Translations under genes and position numbers: made by a program
Shown here: piece by piece, positions 1 to 9,090 of the stretch
Layout: each line of letters begins with the position of its first letter
Position numbering within the stretch: the first letter of the stretch is position 1
The notes under the pieces: generated by a model
The model's database searches: none
Told to the model about the DNA's origin: nothing
What the model saw: the letters and a program-made list of their open reading frames with translations, nothing else
Assembly: GCA_023254245.1 (NCBI GenBank)
Contig: JALQYE010000016.1
Location: forward strand, 1-38,179
Direction: 5' to 3'
DNA: 38,179 nt
Source: Emticicia sp.
GTDB taxonomy: Bacteria; Bacteroidota; Bacteroidia; Cytophagales; Spirosomataceae

Positions 1-2329
1 CCCAGACGATGAAAATACCTTATTCATCACGTGGCTTTCAAAAGAAAAAATGGTTCGAGCAGGCTATATTGCCATGACTCGCGGTGATGGCGGACAAAAC
101 CTTGTTGGTTCTGAGCAAGGAGAATACGTAGGTTTGCTCCGCACGCACGAGCTTTTGGGTGCAAGAAGTATTGATGGAGGTGAACAATATTTCACTCGTG
201 CTAATGACTTCGGTTTCACAAAAACAACTGATGAAGCTCTTGCAACTTGGGGAAAAGACCAAATTTTAGCCGATTTAGTTTGGCGTATTCGCAATTTCCA
301 ACCTGATGTAATTGTTAATCGTTTTCCACCTGATGCACGTGCAGGGCATGGTCATCACTCAGCTTCTGCCGTTTTATCAGAAGAAGCTTTCAAGGCAGCA
401 GCCGACCCCAATCGTTTTCCAGAACAATTAAAGTTTGTAAAAACTTGGCAAGCAAAACGCTTAGTTTGGAATTCGTTTTCGCCAAACTTTCAGAATAATC
501 AACCCGAAGGTAGTTTCATTAAAATTCCGTTAGGCGACTACAACCCCTTACTCGGAAAATCGTACACTGAAATTGCTGCAGAAGCTCGCTCAATGCACAA
601 AAGTCAAGGTTTTGGTTCAGCAAAAACTAAAAACCAACGCACGGATTATGCCCTACACAAAGCTGGAGAAGAAGCCAAAAACGATTTATTTGATGGAATT
701 GATATTTCGTGGAAAAGAATTAATGGCGGTGAGAAAATCGAAAAAATGGTAACTGAAGTATACAATAACTTTAAAGCACAAAATCCATCAGCATCAATAC
801 CAGCATTGAACGAAATTTATACTGCCATTAGTAATTTAGAGGAAAATGTTTGGACAAACTATAAGAAAAAAGAAGTACAAGAGTTAATCTTAGCTTGTAC
901 GGGTTTATGGTTCGAAGCAAATCCGACCGATTATTCTGTTTCTCCAAACGATAAAATCAAGGTAAATGTAAATGTAGTGAGTCGTAGCAATGCAAACATT
1001 ACTCTCGAAAAACTCACTTTTAAAGGGGTAAATAAAGATACAATAGTAAATAAAAAATTAGTTTACAACGATGGACTCAACTTTACGACCGACTTACAAA
1101 TTCCAACAAATCAACCAATTACGCAGCCTTACTGGTTAGTTGAGCGTAAAGAAAATGGCTTTTATAAAGTAAACGACCAATTATTGCGTGGATTACCAAT
1201 GAAACCCGCTGATTTAGTTTGCGAATACAGTTTCACTATCGAAGGTAAACCATTTACCTTTCAAACGCCTCTCACCTACAAATTTGTTGAACCATCAGAC
1301 GGCGAAATTTATAGATACTTTGAGGTTCGTCCAGAAGTGACAGCAACTATTGCCGAAAAGGTTTATTCATTTGGCGATAATAGTCCAAAAGATGTGGTTG
1401 TAACGTTGAAAGCAGGCAAAAAAGGTGTAACAGGTACAGTTAAATTAGATGTACCAAGTACATGGAAAGTAGAGCCCGCTATCATCAACTTTGATTTAAA
1501 AGATAAATACGAAGAGAAAAAGGTAACGTTTAAAGTATTCCCATCATCAACTGCCTCCGAAATTACGCTCAAAGCAATTGCTCAAACAGCGTCTGGTTCG
1601 TATGATAGAGGTATTGCCAGTATAGAATACAAGCACGTACCAACGCTTACCCTCTACCCATTCGCTGAAGCAAAAGCACTTCGGATTGACTTAAAGAAAA
1701 AAGGGAATAAGATTGGCTATATTGCAGGTGCGGGTGATGAAGTTCCTGCAGCTTTACAACAAATTGGTTACCAAGTAACGATGCTTACACCTGTTGAGCT
1801 GGCCAAAGACTTAAGTCAATTTGATGCTATTATCGTTGGAGTAAGGGCCTATAATACAGAAGAACACTTGAAGTATTTCCAAGAGAAACTCATGGATTAT
1901 GTAAATAATGGAGGAAATGTTATTACTCAGTATCAAACAAACGCTTTTTACGGAGTTTCAAAAGTAAAAGAAATTGGACCCTACCCAATGGGAATTGGCC
2001 GTGGACGTGTAACTGATGAAAATGCTCCAATAAAAATTCTAAAGCCTCAGCACCCACTGCTAAACTCGCCAAACAAAATTACTTCAAAAGATTTTGAAGG
2101 CTGGATTCAAGAGCGTGGTTTATATTTTGCTGATAAATGGAGTGATAAGTACGAAACTATTTTTGCTATGAATGATGCCAACGAAACCGAACTCGAAGGT
2201 AGTGTTTTGTATGCAAAATACGGCAAAGGTAATTTTGTGTTTACTGGATTAGCATTTTTTAGAGAATTACCCGCAGGCGTTCCAGGTGCATATCGCCTAT
2301 TTGCCAATATGATTTCGGTAGGAAAGTAA
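1..2329 (+). CDS. PIG-L family deacetylase with C-terminal GATase-like domain (5' partial)
   Basis: Reading continues to the left edge of the window, so the gene is truncated here. The first codons read PDDENTLF, the zinc-site HPDDE motif of LmbE/PIG-L de-N-acetylases; its first His lies just outside, and base 1 is compatible with the end of a CAC codon. A second zinc motif, GHGHHSAS, follows near base 345. The family removes N-acetyl groups from GlcNAc-type substrates. After the deacetylase domain (to about base 700) there is a long extension: beta-rich segments, including a NEW3-like stretch at about 1390-1620, then a Rossmann-like module with GYIAGAGDEVP and FDAIIVGVRAYN (about 1700-2320) resembling GATase1/ThuA-like folds. 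In this family the protein is usually exported, but the signal peptide is off-window. Domain assignment is firm for PIG-L and moderate for the rest. The ATG at 50 is internal and not the start. Confidence 0.9.
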   Translation, partial: PDDENTLFITWLSKEKMVRAGYIAMTRGDGGQNLVGSEQGEYVGLLRTHELLGARSIDGGEQYFTRANDFGFTKTTDEALATWGKDQILADLVWRIRNFQPDVIVNRFPPDARAGHGHHSASAVLSEEAFKAAADPNRFPEQLKFVKTWQAKRLVWNSFSPNFQNNQPEGSFIKIPLGDYNPLLGKSYTEIAAEARSMHKSQGFGSAKTKNQRTDYALHKAGEEAKNDLFDGIDISWKRINGGEKIEKMVTEVYNNFKAQNPSASIPALNEIYTAISNLEENVWTNYKKKEVQELILACTGLWFEANPTDYSVSPNDKIKVNVNVVSRSNANITLEKLTFKGVNKDTIVNKKLVYNDGLNFTTDLQIPTNQPITQPYWLVERKENGFYKVNDQLLRGLPMKPADLVCEYSFTIEGKPFTFQTPLTYKFVEPSDGEIYRYFEVRPEVTATIAEKVYSFGDNSPKDVVVTLKAGKKGVTGTVKLDVPSTWKVEPAIINFDLKDKYEEKKVTFKVFPSSTASEITLKAIAQTASGSYDRGIASIEYKHVPTLTLYPFAEAKALRIDLKKKGNKIGYIAGAGDEVPAALQQIGYQVTMLTPVELAKDLSQFDAIIVGVRAYNTEEHLKYFQEKLMDYVNNGGNVITQYQTNAFYGVSKVKEIGPYPMGIGRGRVTDENAPIKILKPQHPLLNSPNKITSKDFEGWIQERGLYFADKWSDKYETIFAMNDANETELEGSVLYAKYGKGNFVFTGLAFFRELPAGVPGAYRLFANMISVGK

Positions 2330-2350
2330 CTGCCTGTCACATACAACAAC

Positions 2351-2380
2351 AAAAAAGTCGAGCTTAGTCTCGACTTTTTT
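2351..2380 (+). terminator. Rho-independent terminator after the PIG-L gene
   Basis: A perfect 12-bp stem (2351-2362 with 2369-2380) and a 6-base loop. It is flanked by an A-run on the left and a T-run on the right, so it can work on both strands. It lies 22 bases after the PIG-L stop. Confidence 0.85.
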
Positions 2381-2406
2381 GTTAAGTACCACTCAATAAA
2401 AATGGT

Positions 2407-2437
2407 TTGGATAAGATTTAGCAAATCTTTAGTTTTA
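2407..2437 (+). promoter_or_regulatory. Candidate promoter of the 2481 membrane-protein gene
   Basis: TTG at 2407-2409, a 20-base spacer, and TAGTTTTA at 2430-2437 (7 of 8 to TAnnTTTG). The spacer holds a 7-bp inverted repeat, AAGATTT-AGC-AAATCTT, at 2413-2429, which could be an operator. The predicted start of transcription is about 35 bases before the ATG at 2481. Confidence 0.4.
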
Positions 2438-2480
2438 TGTTAATCACTTAACATTCAGCCGTTTACAACCATTTCTTCTC

Positions 2481-3569
2481 ATGAATACTAATAACATCTC
2501 CATCTACTTAGATGTAGCTTTATCGCTTAATTTTTTTTATTTTGTGTGTAGTATGTTTGTTTCTGGAATTGTAGAATTTATTCATACGATTTTTGAAAAA
2601 AGAGCAGCCTTCTTGCAAAAAGCCTTTGAAAAACTCAACTCTACCATTAATGACAAAAGCGAATCACTTTGGTCAAAACTCAAAGAAAATCCTTTTATCA
2701 CAAACCTTGAAGATGAAGTAGATAAAAAATGGAAGCTTTGGGGTAGAAAAATGTCATATATTGATTCAAGCACGTTTGTGAGTGCTATCATCAATATATT
2801 GGGAAATGTAAAACTTGACGAAAATACAACCATACAAGATGTATTTGGTAAAATTAAACTTCAAATTGAAGGGTTTGACGCTGGTACTTTCCAACAAATC
2901 TTAAAAACCCTCGCTCAAGAATCAGATAGCCTAAAGACATTTGAAGTAAAACTTGCTAATTGGTTCGACCAATATATGGAACACGTATCAGGTTGGTTTA
3001 AGCGATATTCTCGACTTACTGTAATGATTACATCAGTTGTTGTTACGATAGCCCTAAATCTGAACACAATCGCAATTACTAAACAACTTTCAAGCGATAA
3101 AACTCTCAGAAATAGCATTGTGCAAAAAGCAGTAAACTATGTTGATAGCACCGCTGTTGATTTGGTAGATACAAATGCTTTTTATAGAAATGGTGCAAAT
3201 TCCAGATTATTTTTGAAAGAGAACTATGCTTATTTATCAAACAAAATAGATACTGCATTACTCCAACCAAGTAATCAAACAAAACAATTGACAGCTATTG
3301 ATTCATTGGCATATAGTGAAGCAACCGCAAAATATTTGGAAAACAATATTCAAAGTTTAGGATTAAAGATTGGCTATACCTTTAGTGGTACAAACATTTG
3401 GGAAAAGTTTGAACAGGTTTTCATGCAAAATAATATGACAGTTATTTGGACTCTATGTGGCTGGCTTCTGACAATTGCGGCTTTATCTTTTGGAGCTCCA
3501 TTTTGGTTCGACCTTTTAGTAAAATTAGTCAACGTCAGAAATGTAATGAAAAAGCCAAACAGCAATTAA
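2481..3569 (+). CDS. Membrane protein of unknown function
   Basis: 362 residues. I recognise no named family. Hydrophobic segments lie at about residues 10-35 (start of a conserved-looking N-terminal membrane region ending in EFIHTIFEKR), 178-200 and 318-350. Between the first and second is a charged, probably cytoplasmic region of about 140 residues that looks helical. Between the second and third is a polar region with several Asn/Asp/Ser stretches. The ATG at 2481 is preceded by a plausible promoter, and the gene stands alone between two terminators. It converges with infC. A role in envelope integrity or transport would be a guess. Confidence 0.8.
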   Translation: MNTNNISIYLDVALSLNFFYFVCSMFVSGIVEFIHTIFEKRAAFLQKAFEKLNSTINDKSESLWSKLKENPFITNLEDEVDKKWKLWGRKMSYIDSSTFVSAIINILGNVKLDENTTIQDVFGKIKLQIEGFDAGTFQQILKTLAQESDSLKTFEVKLANWFDQYMEHVSGWFKRYSRLTVMITSVVVTIALNLNTIAITKQLSSDKTLRNSIVQKAVNYVDSTAVDLVDTNAFYRNGANSRLFLKENYAYLSNKIDTALLQPSNQTKQLTAIDSLAYSEATAKYLENNIQSLGLKIGYTFSGTNIWEKFEQVFMQNNMTVIWTLCGWLLTIAALSFGAPFWFDLLVKLVNVRNVMKKPNSN

Positions 3570-3581
3570 CCTAACAACAAA

Positions 3582-3611
3582 AAGGCTGAATTGATATCTC
3601 AATTCAGCCTT
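3582..3611 (-). terminator. Terminator between the 2481 gene and infC
   Basis: A perfect 13-bp stem (3582-3594 with 3599-3611) and a 4-base loop TATC. On the minus strand it is followed by TTTTTGTTGTT-like sequence, so it is best placed to end infC. It may also serve the converging plus-strand gene. Confidence 0.8.
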
Positions 3612-3629
3612 AGTATATTTCTACGAAAA

Positions 3630-4187
3630 TTATTTCTTAGGTTTCGGAGCAAGAAATACAATCATTCGCTTTCCTTCAAGCTTTAATTCTCCTTCTGGTT
3701 TGCCATATTCTTCTAAACCCGCAATAAATCGCTTCAACAATTCTGCACCTTGGTCTTTAAATACAATCTGACGCCCTACAAAGTGAACATACGCCTTAAC
3801 TTTAGCATTTTCTTTCAAGAAACCAATTGCATGCTTTAGTTTAAAATCGAAGTCATGGTCATCGGTTTGTGGGCCGAATCTAATTTCTTTAATTACTGTT
3901 TTGGCAGCTTTGGCTTTTATTTCTTTTTGCTTCTTTTTTTGGTCATACTTAAATTTCGAATAGTCGATAATTCTACAAACTGGCGGATTAGCCGTTGGTA
4001 CGATTTCAACTAAATCTAAACTTTGAGCTTGTGCCATAGCAAGAGCTTGTGCGGTATCGAAAATACCCTGCTCCACGTTATCACCTACTAAACGAACCTG
4101 CGGTACACGAATACGTTGGTTAATTCGGTGCTCGTCCTCCTTCTGTACTGGTTTTCTGAAATTACGATTGAATGGTTGTTGTGCCAT
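3630..4187 (-). CDS. infC: Translation initiation factor IF-3
   Basis: 185 residues, close to the usual length of about 180. The N-terminal domain (about 10-85) contains [14 protein letters not shown] and the linker side has [12 protein letters not shown]; the C-terminal domain (about 95-180) contains [15 protein letters not shown] and the ending [16 protein letters not shown]-3 binds the 30S subunit, checks start-codon pairing and prevents premature joining of the 50S. The start is an ordinary ATG, not the rare AUU used for autoregulation in Escherichia coli. It lies 100 bases after thrS, as is common, but rpmI and rplT do not follow; a terminator and a converging gene do. It has its own candidate promoter. 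Confidence 0.97.
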   Translation of the reverse strand: MAQQPFNRNFRKPVQKEDEHRINQRIRVPQVRLVGDNVEQGIFDTAQALAMAQAQSLDLVEIVPTANPPVCRIIDYSKFKYDQKKKQKEIKAKAAKTVIKEIRFGPQTDDHDFDFKLKHAIGFLKENAKVKAYVHFVGRQIVFKDQGAELLKRFIAGLEEYGKPEGELKLEGKRMIVFLAPKPKK

Positions 4188-4222
4188 TTAACGATTTTAA
4201 GGTTGCTAAAAATTGATTTTTA

Positions 4223-4252
4223 CGAAAGTACAAACTAATTTGTATAAAACAA
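4223..4252 (-). promoter_or_regulatory. Candidate infC promoter
   Basis: On the minus strand: TTG (4252-4250), a 19-base spacer, and TACTTTCG (4230-4223), 7 of 8 to TAnnTTTG. Transcription would start about 30 bases before the infC ATG. A 6-bp inverted repeat, TACAAA-CTAA-TTTGTA (4229-4244), overlaps the -7 end of the spacer. Confidence 0.5.
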
Positions 4253-4287
4253 ATATTAAAACTTCAAATATTGCAAAACCGAGACAA

Positions 4288-6234
4288 TTATGCCTTAAAC
4301 TGAGGTATATTTTTGTATATTTCAGTCTTAGCGTAAGCAATAAACTCTTCAATAGTCATTGAACCTAAATCTCCTTCACCTTTTCTTCTGACCGAAACTT
4401 TACCTTCTTCTGCTTCTTTTTCGCCTACGATTAGCATCAATGGCAATTTATTTACCTCTGCATCACGGATTTTACGGCCAATTTTCTCATCACGATGGTC
4501 AACATAGCCTCTAATGTCTTGTTCTTGTAATGTCAAGAATACATCATTAGCATAGTCTTCGTATTTTTCAGAAATTGGCAAAATAGCAATTTGGTCAGGT
4601 GATAACCACAATGGAAAATTACCTGCGGTTGTTTCAATCAAAATAGCAATGAAACGCTCCATTGAGCCAAATGGAGCTCGATGAATCATTACTGGGCGAT
4701 GTTTTTGGTTGTCGGAACCTACGTACTCAAGTTCGAAACGTTGTGGTAGTTGATAATCAACCTGAATTGTTCCGAGCTGCCATTTACGCCCCAAGGCATC
4801 TTTCACCATAAAGTCGAGTTTAGGGCCATAGAAGGCTGCTTCACCTAATTCTTCAACAGTTTTAAGACCTTTTTCGGCAGCTGCACGGCGAATAGCATTT
4901 TCGGCTTTATCCCATGCCTCATCCGAACCAAAGTATTTTGTTTTATTTTCTGGGTCACGTAATGAAACTTGAGCCGAAAACTCTTCGAAACCAAGCGATT
5001 TGAATACATAAAGTACTAAATCAATTACTTTTTTGAACTCGTCTTCAACTTGGTCGTCGGTACAAAAAATGTGGGCATCATCTTGAGTAAATCCACGTAC
5101 GCGAGTTAAACCATGCAACTCACCACTTTGTTCGTAGCGGTAAACTGTACCAAACTCAGCCAGACGTAAAGGTAATTCACGGTAGCTACGAGGTCTGGCA
5201 CGGAAGATTTCGCAGTGATGGGGGCAGTTCATTGGTTTCAACAGAAACTCCTCTCCTTCTTCTGGCGTTGTGATTGGCTGGAATGAATCTTTTCCATACT
5301 TTTCCCAGTGACCCGAAGTTTGATATAATTGCTTACTTCCGATGTGCGGCGTTACAACTTGTTGATAGCCAGCTTTTACTTGTGCTTTACGCAAGAAATT
5401 TTCGAGTCTTTCACGCAACATAGCCCCTTTCGGCAACCACAAAGGCAGACCTTTACCTACCTTCTCAGAGAATGTAAACAAATCAAGTTCTTGGCCTAAT
5501 TTACGGTGGTCACGGCGTTTGGCTTCCTCTAAAAGTGTTAGGTAATCTTCTAACTCTTTTTGTTTCGGAAATGTCACCCCATAAATACGAGTCAACATTT
5601 TATTGTTTTGGTCACCTTTAAAGTAAGCACCAGCCACATTCATGATTTTGGCGGCTTTTATAAAGCCAGTATTTGGAATGTGTGGCCCACGACACAAGTC
5701 GGTAAAGTTTCCTTGTTTATAAAAGGTAATCGAACCGTCTTCTAAACCTGAAAGTAGGTCTAACTTATACTCATCGCCTTTTTCTTCAAAATATTTGATT
5801 GCATCGGCTTTTGTCATCGGAATTCTTACATAATCATTCTTCTGACGAGCCAATTCAAGCATTTTATCTTCGATTTTCTTAAAATCATCGTTAGAGATGC
5901 TCTCGCCGTTTGTATCTACATCATAATAGAAACCGTTTTCGAGCGGCGGACCAACCCAAAATTTAACTTTCGGGTAAAGAGCCTCTAATGCTTCGGCCAT
6001 TAGGTGAGCTGACGAATGCCAAAATGTTGATTTGCCGTCGGTATCATTCCACGTCAAAAGTTGTACGGTTGAGTCGGTTTCGATTGGCAAATTAGCATCT
6101 TGAACTGTGCCATTCACTTTGGCAGCCAATACATTTCTTGCGAGGCCCTCACTGATAGAAAGAGCCACGTCATAACTCGAACTCCCTTTTGGATATTCTC
6201 TTACACTTCCGTCGGGCAAAGTAATTTTAATCAT
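4288..6234 (-). CDS. thrS: Threonyl-tRNA synthetase
   Basis: 648 residues, normal for the bacterial enzyme. It charges tRNA-Thr with threonine and edits mischarged serine. In order: TGS domain (1-65, [15 protein letters not shown]); editing domain with HSSAH at about residue 73 and the HIPNTG region; class II catalytic core with the zinc-ligand motif [10 protein letters not shown] (about 335), motif 2 [13 protein letters not shown] and motif 3 GSMERFIA; anticodon-binding domain to the end. A longer frame opens at a TTG five codons upstream (6249), but the ATG at 6234 matches the usual N-terminus and is chosen. It is followed by infC, a conserved neighbour. Confidence 0.98.
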   Translation of the reverse strand: MIKITLPDGSVREYPKGSSSYDVALSISEGLARNVLAAKVNGTVQDANLPIETDSTVQLLTWNDTDGKSTFWHSSAHLMAEALEALYPKVKFWVGPPLENGFYYDVDTNGESISNDDFKKIEDKMLELARQKNDYVRIPMTKADAIKYFEEKGDEYKLDLLSGLEDGSITFYKQGNFTDLCRGPHIPNTGFIKAAKIMNVAGAYFKGDQNNKMLTRIYGVTFPKQKELEDYLTLLEEAKRRDHRKLGQELDLFTFSEKVGKGLPLWLPKGAMLRERLENFLRKAQVKAGYQQVVTPHIGSKQLYQTSGHWEKYGKDSFQPITTPEEGEEFLLKPMNCPHHCEIFRARPRSYRELPLRLAEFGTVYRYEQSGELHGLTRVRGFTQDDAHIFCTDDQVEDEFKKVIDLVLYVFKSLGFEEFSAQVSLRDPENKTKYFGSDEAWDKAENAIRRAAAEKGLKTVEELGEAAFYGPKLDFMVKDALGRKWQLGTIQVDYQLPQRFELEYVGSDNQKHRPVMIHRAPFGSMERFIAILIETTAGNFPLWLSPDQIAILPISEKYEDYANDVFLTLQEQDIRGYVDHRDEKIGRKIRDAEVNKLPLMLIVGEKEAEEGKVSVRRKGEGDLGSMTIEEFIAYAKTEIYKNIPQFKA

Positions 6235-6316
6235 AAAAAAAATTGTCAACTATTACCTAATATAATATATACTTGTTTTTAGCTCTTAAAGTTTCAAACG
6301 AAACCAAATTAATGTT

Positions 6317-7543
6317 CTATAATTTCAATCGTCTCGAAGAATCAGTTTTAATATTTACCTTCTTTTTAGGTGCAATTATGTTAACTCTAACCCTCGAAGT
6401 GTCTAAAAGTTTTTTGGGTTCTTCAACCACAACTGGTTTGGCAACTGGAGCTGGTACTCTTTTTACTGGAATCGGAATCGGTTCTTTATAAACTCCCAAA
6501 GCTGAATTTATTTGACCAGAAACTCTATTCAAGGCAATAATTGCTTGCGTATCATTCGGGTCTTTTTCAACTTCGGCTTTCAAAAACTCTTCGGCTTTTG
6601 TTAAAGAACCGAGCTGTTCGAGTGTTAAAGCAATTGAATAATTAATTTTCGGTGTTTCGGGTTTTTCGTCTAAAACCTTCTCATACAACTCCAATGCCTT
6701 TGTATAATTTTTCCATCTGAAATAAATTGAAGCAGAATAAAGCATCGCATCAATTCTTCTACTATCCATTTTTAACGCTTTATCATAATACACAAGAGCA
6801 GAATCTAATCGACCAAATTTGTTATATACTAAACCCCTATCCACCAAAAATTCTGAATTTTTGGGAAATTGAAAAATAGCTGAACTATTAACGGCTAACG
6901 CAGAATCATATAATCTACGATTTTTTAGAACTTCAGTGAGTGACGAATAAGCTAACTTAAATGATGGTTTCATATCTATTGCCTTATTCATTTTAAGAAT
7001 AGCAGATACAGTATCGCCTTTCCGAGCGGCCAAAGTCCCTTGATAAAAGTAGGTTTCACCATCATAAGGAGCTATTTGCAAAGATTTTGCCAGATATTGT
7101 TCAGCGTTTTTTAAGTCGTTTCGTTGTTGCGACAAATCACCCAATAAAGTATATAATTCAGGCGTATCAACATTCAAGATTTCGGCACTCTGAGCAAAGG
7201 CATAAGCATCACGATACTGTTTCATATCTCGCAATATCAATGCTTTAACATAAAGATATTTACCAGTATTTTGTTTTAGGCGGTCAGCTCTATTAATATC
7301 TTCTAATGCTTTCTGACTATCGCCCATTTTATGTAAAATTATCGCTCGTTTGTAATAATTTTCGGCCAAACTTGGGTTACTTCGGATAGCATCCGTTAGA
7401 GCTTCAAGCGAAGCTGTATTTTGAATACTTTCAGTTTGAAATGGTGTGGGTGGAATCTTTGAACGCTCACGGTTATTTTGTCCGCACGCATACAAGAGTA
7501 CTGAAAGAGAAATAAATAGGTAAAATTTCTGATTATTAGACAT
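6317..7543 (-). CDS. TPR-repeat lipoprotein
   Basis: 408 residues. The N-terminus is a lipoprotein signal peptide ending in LLYAC, with the acylated Cys at residue 20. About eight tetratricopeptide repeats follow (about 45-345), with typical A-x-x-x-Y/W spacing, for example NYYKRAIILHKMGDSQKALED. The tail is Pro/Lys-rich (about 355-408, PIPIPVKRVPAPVAKP). TPR lipoproteins scaffold protein complexes at the membrane; the partner here is unknown. The gene lies 82 bases upstream of thrS on the same strand. Nothing suggests a shared function beyond possible readthrough. Confidence 0.88.
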   Translation of the reverse strand: MSNNQKFYLFISLSVLLYACGQNNRERSKIPPTPFQTESIQNTASLEALTDAIRSNPSLAENYYKRAIILHKMGDSQKALEDINRADRLKQNTGKYLYVKALILRDMKQYRDAYAFAQSAEILNVDTPELYTLLGDLSQQRNDLKNAEQYLAKSLQIAPYDGETYFYQGTLAARKGDTVSAILKMNKAIDMKPSFKLAYSSLTEVLKNRRLYDSALAVNSSAIFQFPKNSEFLVDRGLVYNKFGRLDSALVYYDKALKMDSRRIDAMLYSASIYFRWKNYTKALELYEKVLDEKPETPKINYSIALTLEQLGSLTKAEEFLKAEVEKDPNDTQAIIALNRVSGQINSALGVYKEPIPIPVKRVPAPVAKPVVVEEPKKLLDTSRVRVNIIAPKKKVNIKTDSSRRLKL

Positions 7544-7675
7544 TCGTTAAATTCACACAAAAAACCTAAACTTGTGATTGTGCTATTATTTTTCACAAAA
7601 ATCCGAATTTTTTCTTAGAATAAAAACGAAATTTTAAGTTAATGGTCGGTTTAGTACCATATAATTGTGCTCAAT

Positions 7676-7927
7676 CTATTCAAAACCTCTTGACTTCAAT
7701 TCTTTGTCTATTTCTTTAATGGCATTAAAGTTAATAATTGTAATTGGAAGCAAAGCGAATGGTACTGCCAGAGCACTCCAATTTTGTTTGCCATTGACAA
7801 TATTTACTACATTAAGTATAACCAAAAAAGCAAACATACCAAGAAGTAAACCAGTCACAAACTTGGTGGTCTTTCTTCTCTTATTTAACTCTTCAATGGA
7901 TAATTCGGTTAGTTTTTTCTGGGCCAT
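7676..7927 (-). CDS. Small two-helix membrane protein
   Basis: 83 residues, family not recognised. A charged, helical N-terminus (MAQKKLTELSIEELNKRRKTT) precedes two hydrophobic helices, about residues 24-45 and 52-70, and a charged tail ending KELKSRGFE. Topology would be a hairpin with both ends on the same, probably cytoplasmic, side. It is preceded by about 130 bases without a gene and stands 132 bases before the TPR lipoprotein. Codon use looks like its neighbours, so I consider it a real small gene. Confidence 0.7.
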   Translation of the reverse strand: MAQKKLTELSIEELNKRRKTTKFVTGLLLGMFAFLVILNVVNIVNGKQNWSALAVPFALLPITIINFNAIKEIDKELKSRGFE

Positions 7928-8060
7928 TTGCCTAATGATTTGAAGATAAAAACAATACCATATAAAAAATTGAATCTTATAAATTTTATCCTAATTTAGT
8001 ATTAAAAGCTATAATATCAACCTTGTTAGAAAGAAACTAAACCAAATAAGTTCAAAGTCA

Positions 8061-8975
8061 TCATTGAATAGTAGAAAAACGATAAAAAACACCCAACGGC
8101 AGTTTTTTCTGGAAAGAATCTTGCAACACTAACTCGCCCATTTCGGGGTTTTGAACATTTGTATAATTCTGTTTAATAATGGTTTCGGCAATAACAGCCG
8201 AAAAACCCATTGAGTAGAGATTAAGAATAAAGAAATGATGCTTGTCGTCGAGAAGTTCGAGGCAATTTTTCAGTAACTCATTCAAACCTTCTTCTAAAAC
8301 CCATTTTTCGCCATCAGGACCTCGGCCGTAAGCTGGTGGGTCAAGAATAATTCCATTATATTTCCTTCCACGTTTTACCTCTCTTTTAACAAATTTCAAG
8401 GCATCTTCAATCACCCAACGAATATCCGTTAAGCTACTTGCTTCCATGTTTTCTCTCGACCATGAAATTACTTGTTTTACAGAATCTACGTGCGTAATAT
8501 CGGCTCCATTTGCTTTAGCAACCAATGAAGCTCCGCCAGTATAGGCAAATAGATTCAATACTTTTGGCTGTTGAAGCGATGCGTCAATCGATTTCATTGA
8601 CGTCAGTTTTTCTTCAATATAACGCCAGTTTGCTGCTTGTTCAGGAAAAATTCCAACGTGCTTGAATGATGAGAGTGATAATTTAAATTTGAGTTTGGTT
8701 TTACCTTGCTCATAATTCATATACCATTTTTCGGGCATTTTTTTTATGTTATGCCATTCACCCCGCTCTTCTGGACTTAATTGGTCACGACCTTTGGTTT
8801 TCTTGAAAATTGCAAATGCCTTTCTTTGCCATACTTCCTCAGAAAGAGATTTGTCCCAAACGGCTTGAGGTTCTGGGCGAGCTAAAATAAAGTCGCCGAA
8901 GCGTTCGAGTTTTTCGTAATTACCCGAATCGAGTAATTCATACGAACTAATATTTGGTGTAAGTAAATTATACAA
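8061..8975 (-). CDS. Class I SAM-dependent methyltransferase (COG1092-like, probable rRNA methyltransferase)
   Basis: About 304 residues from the chosen start. The SAM-binding motif I is VLNLFAYTGGASLVAKANGA, an acidic loop follows (VDSVKQVISWSRENM), and the catalytic motif IV is LDPPAYGRGPDGEKW. These match the Methyltrans_SAM group that includes the 23S rRNA cytosine methyltransferase RlmI; the PUA domain of RlmI is absent, so the target is uncertain. The frame is open up to a GTG at 9053, but the segment 8976-9053 is made of an inverted repeat (see findings). Homologues begin a few residues before LLTPNISSYELLDSG, which fits the TTG at 8975. There is no ATG near the expected start. Confidence 0.82.
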   Translation of the reverse strand: MYNLLTPNISSYELLDSGNYEKLERFGDFILARPEPQAVWDKSLSEEVWQRKAFAIFKKTKGRDQLSPEERGEWHNIKKMPEKWYMNYEQGKTKLKFKLSLSSFKHVGIFPEQAANWRYIEEKLTSMKSIDASLQQPKVLNLFAYTGGASLVAKANGADITHVDSVKQVISWSRENMEASSLTDIRWVIEDALKFVKREVKRGRKYNGIILDPPAYGRGPDGEKWVLEEGLNELLKNCLELLDDKHHFFILNLYSMGFSAVIAETIIKQNYTNVQNPEMGELVLQDSFQKKLPLGVFYRFSTIQ

Positions 8976-8981
8976 AATGAA

Positions 8982-9090
8982 TTCTGAGTGCTTAGTTCTG
9001 AATTCTGAGTTGAAATTTGGTTTTGAGCAAAAATTGCAATGGAAACTCACCACTACAGTGGGCTGCTCAAAACTCAGAACTCAGAATTTT
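8982..9090. repeat. Inverted repeat of TTCTGAGTT-type units
   Basis: Left arm 8994-9011 and right arm 9071-9088 are reverse complements at 16 of 18 positions. The left arm is preceded by another partial unit (ATTCTGAGTG at 8981-8990). The enclosed 59 bases include a small palindrome, CCACTACAGTGG. The right arm encodes the last residues (ILSSEF) of the secreted protein at 9067-10623, and the left arm lies at the start of the methyltransferase. Confidence 0.65.

Noticed and set aside
2107-2424. 105-codon minus-strand frame at the end of the PIG-L gene
   Set aside because: Antisense shadow of a strong coding region; it also runs through the terminator.
6235-6249. TTG start of thrS five codons upstream
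   Set aside because: The ATG at 6234 gives the canonical N-terminus of the TGS domain.
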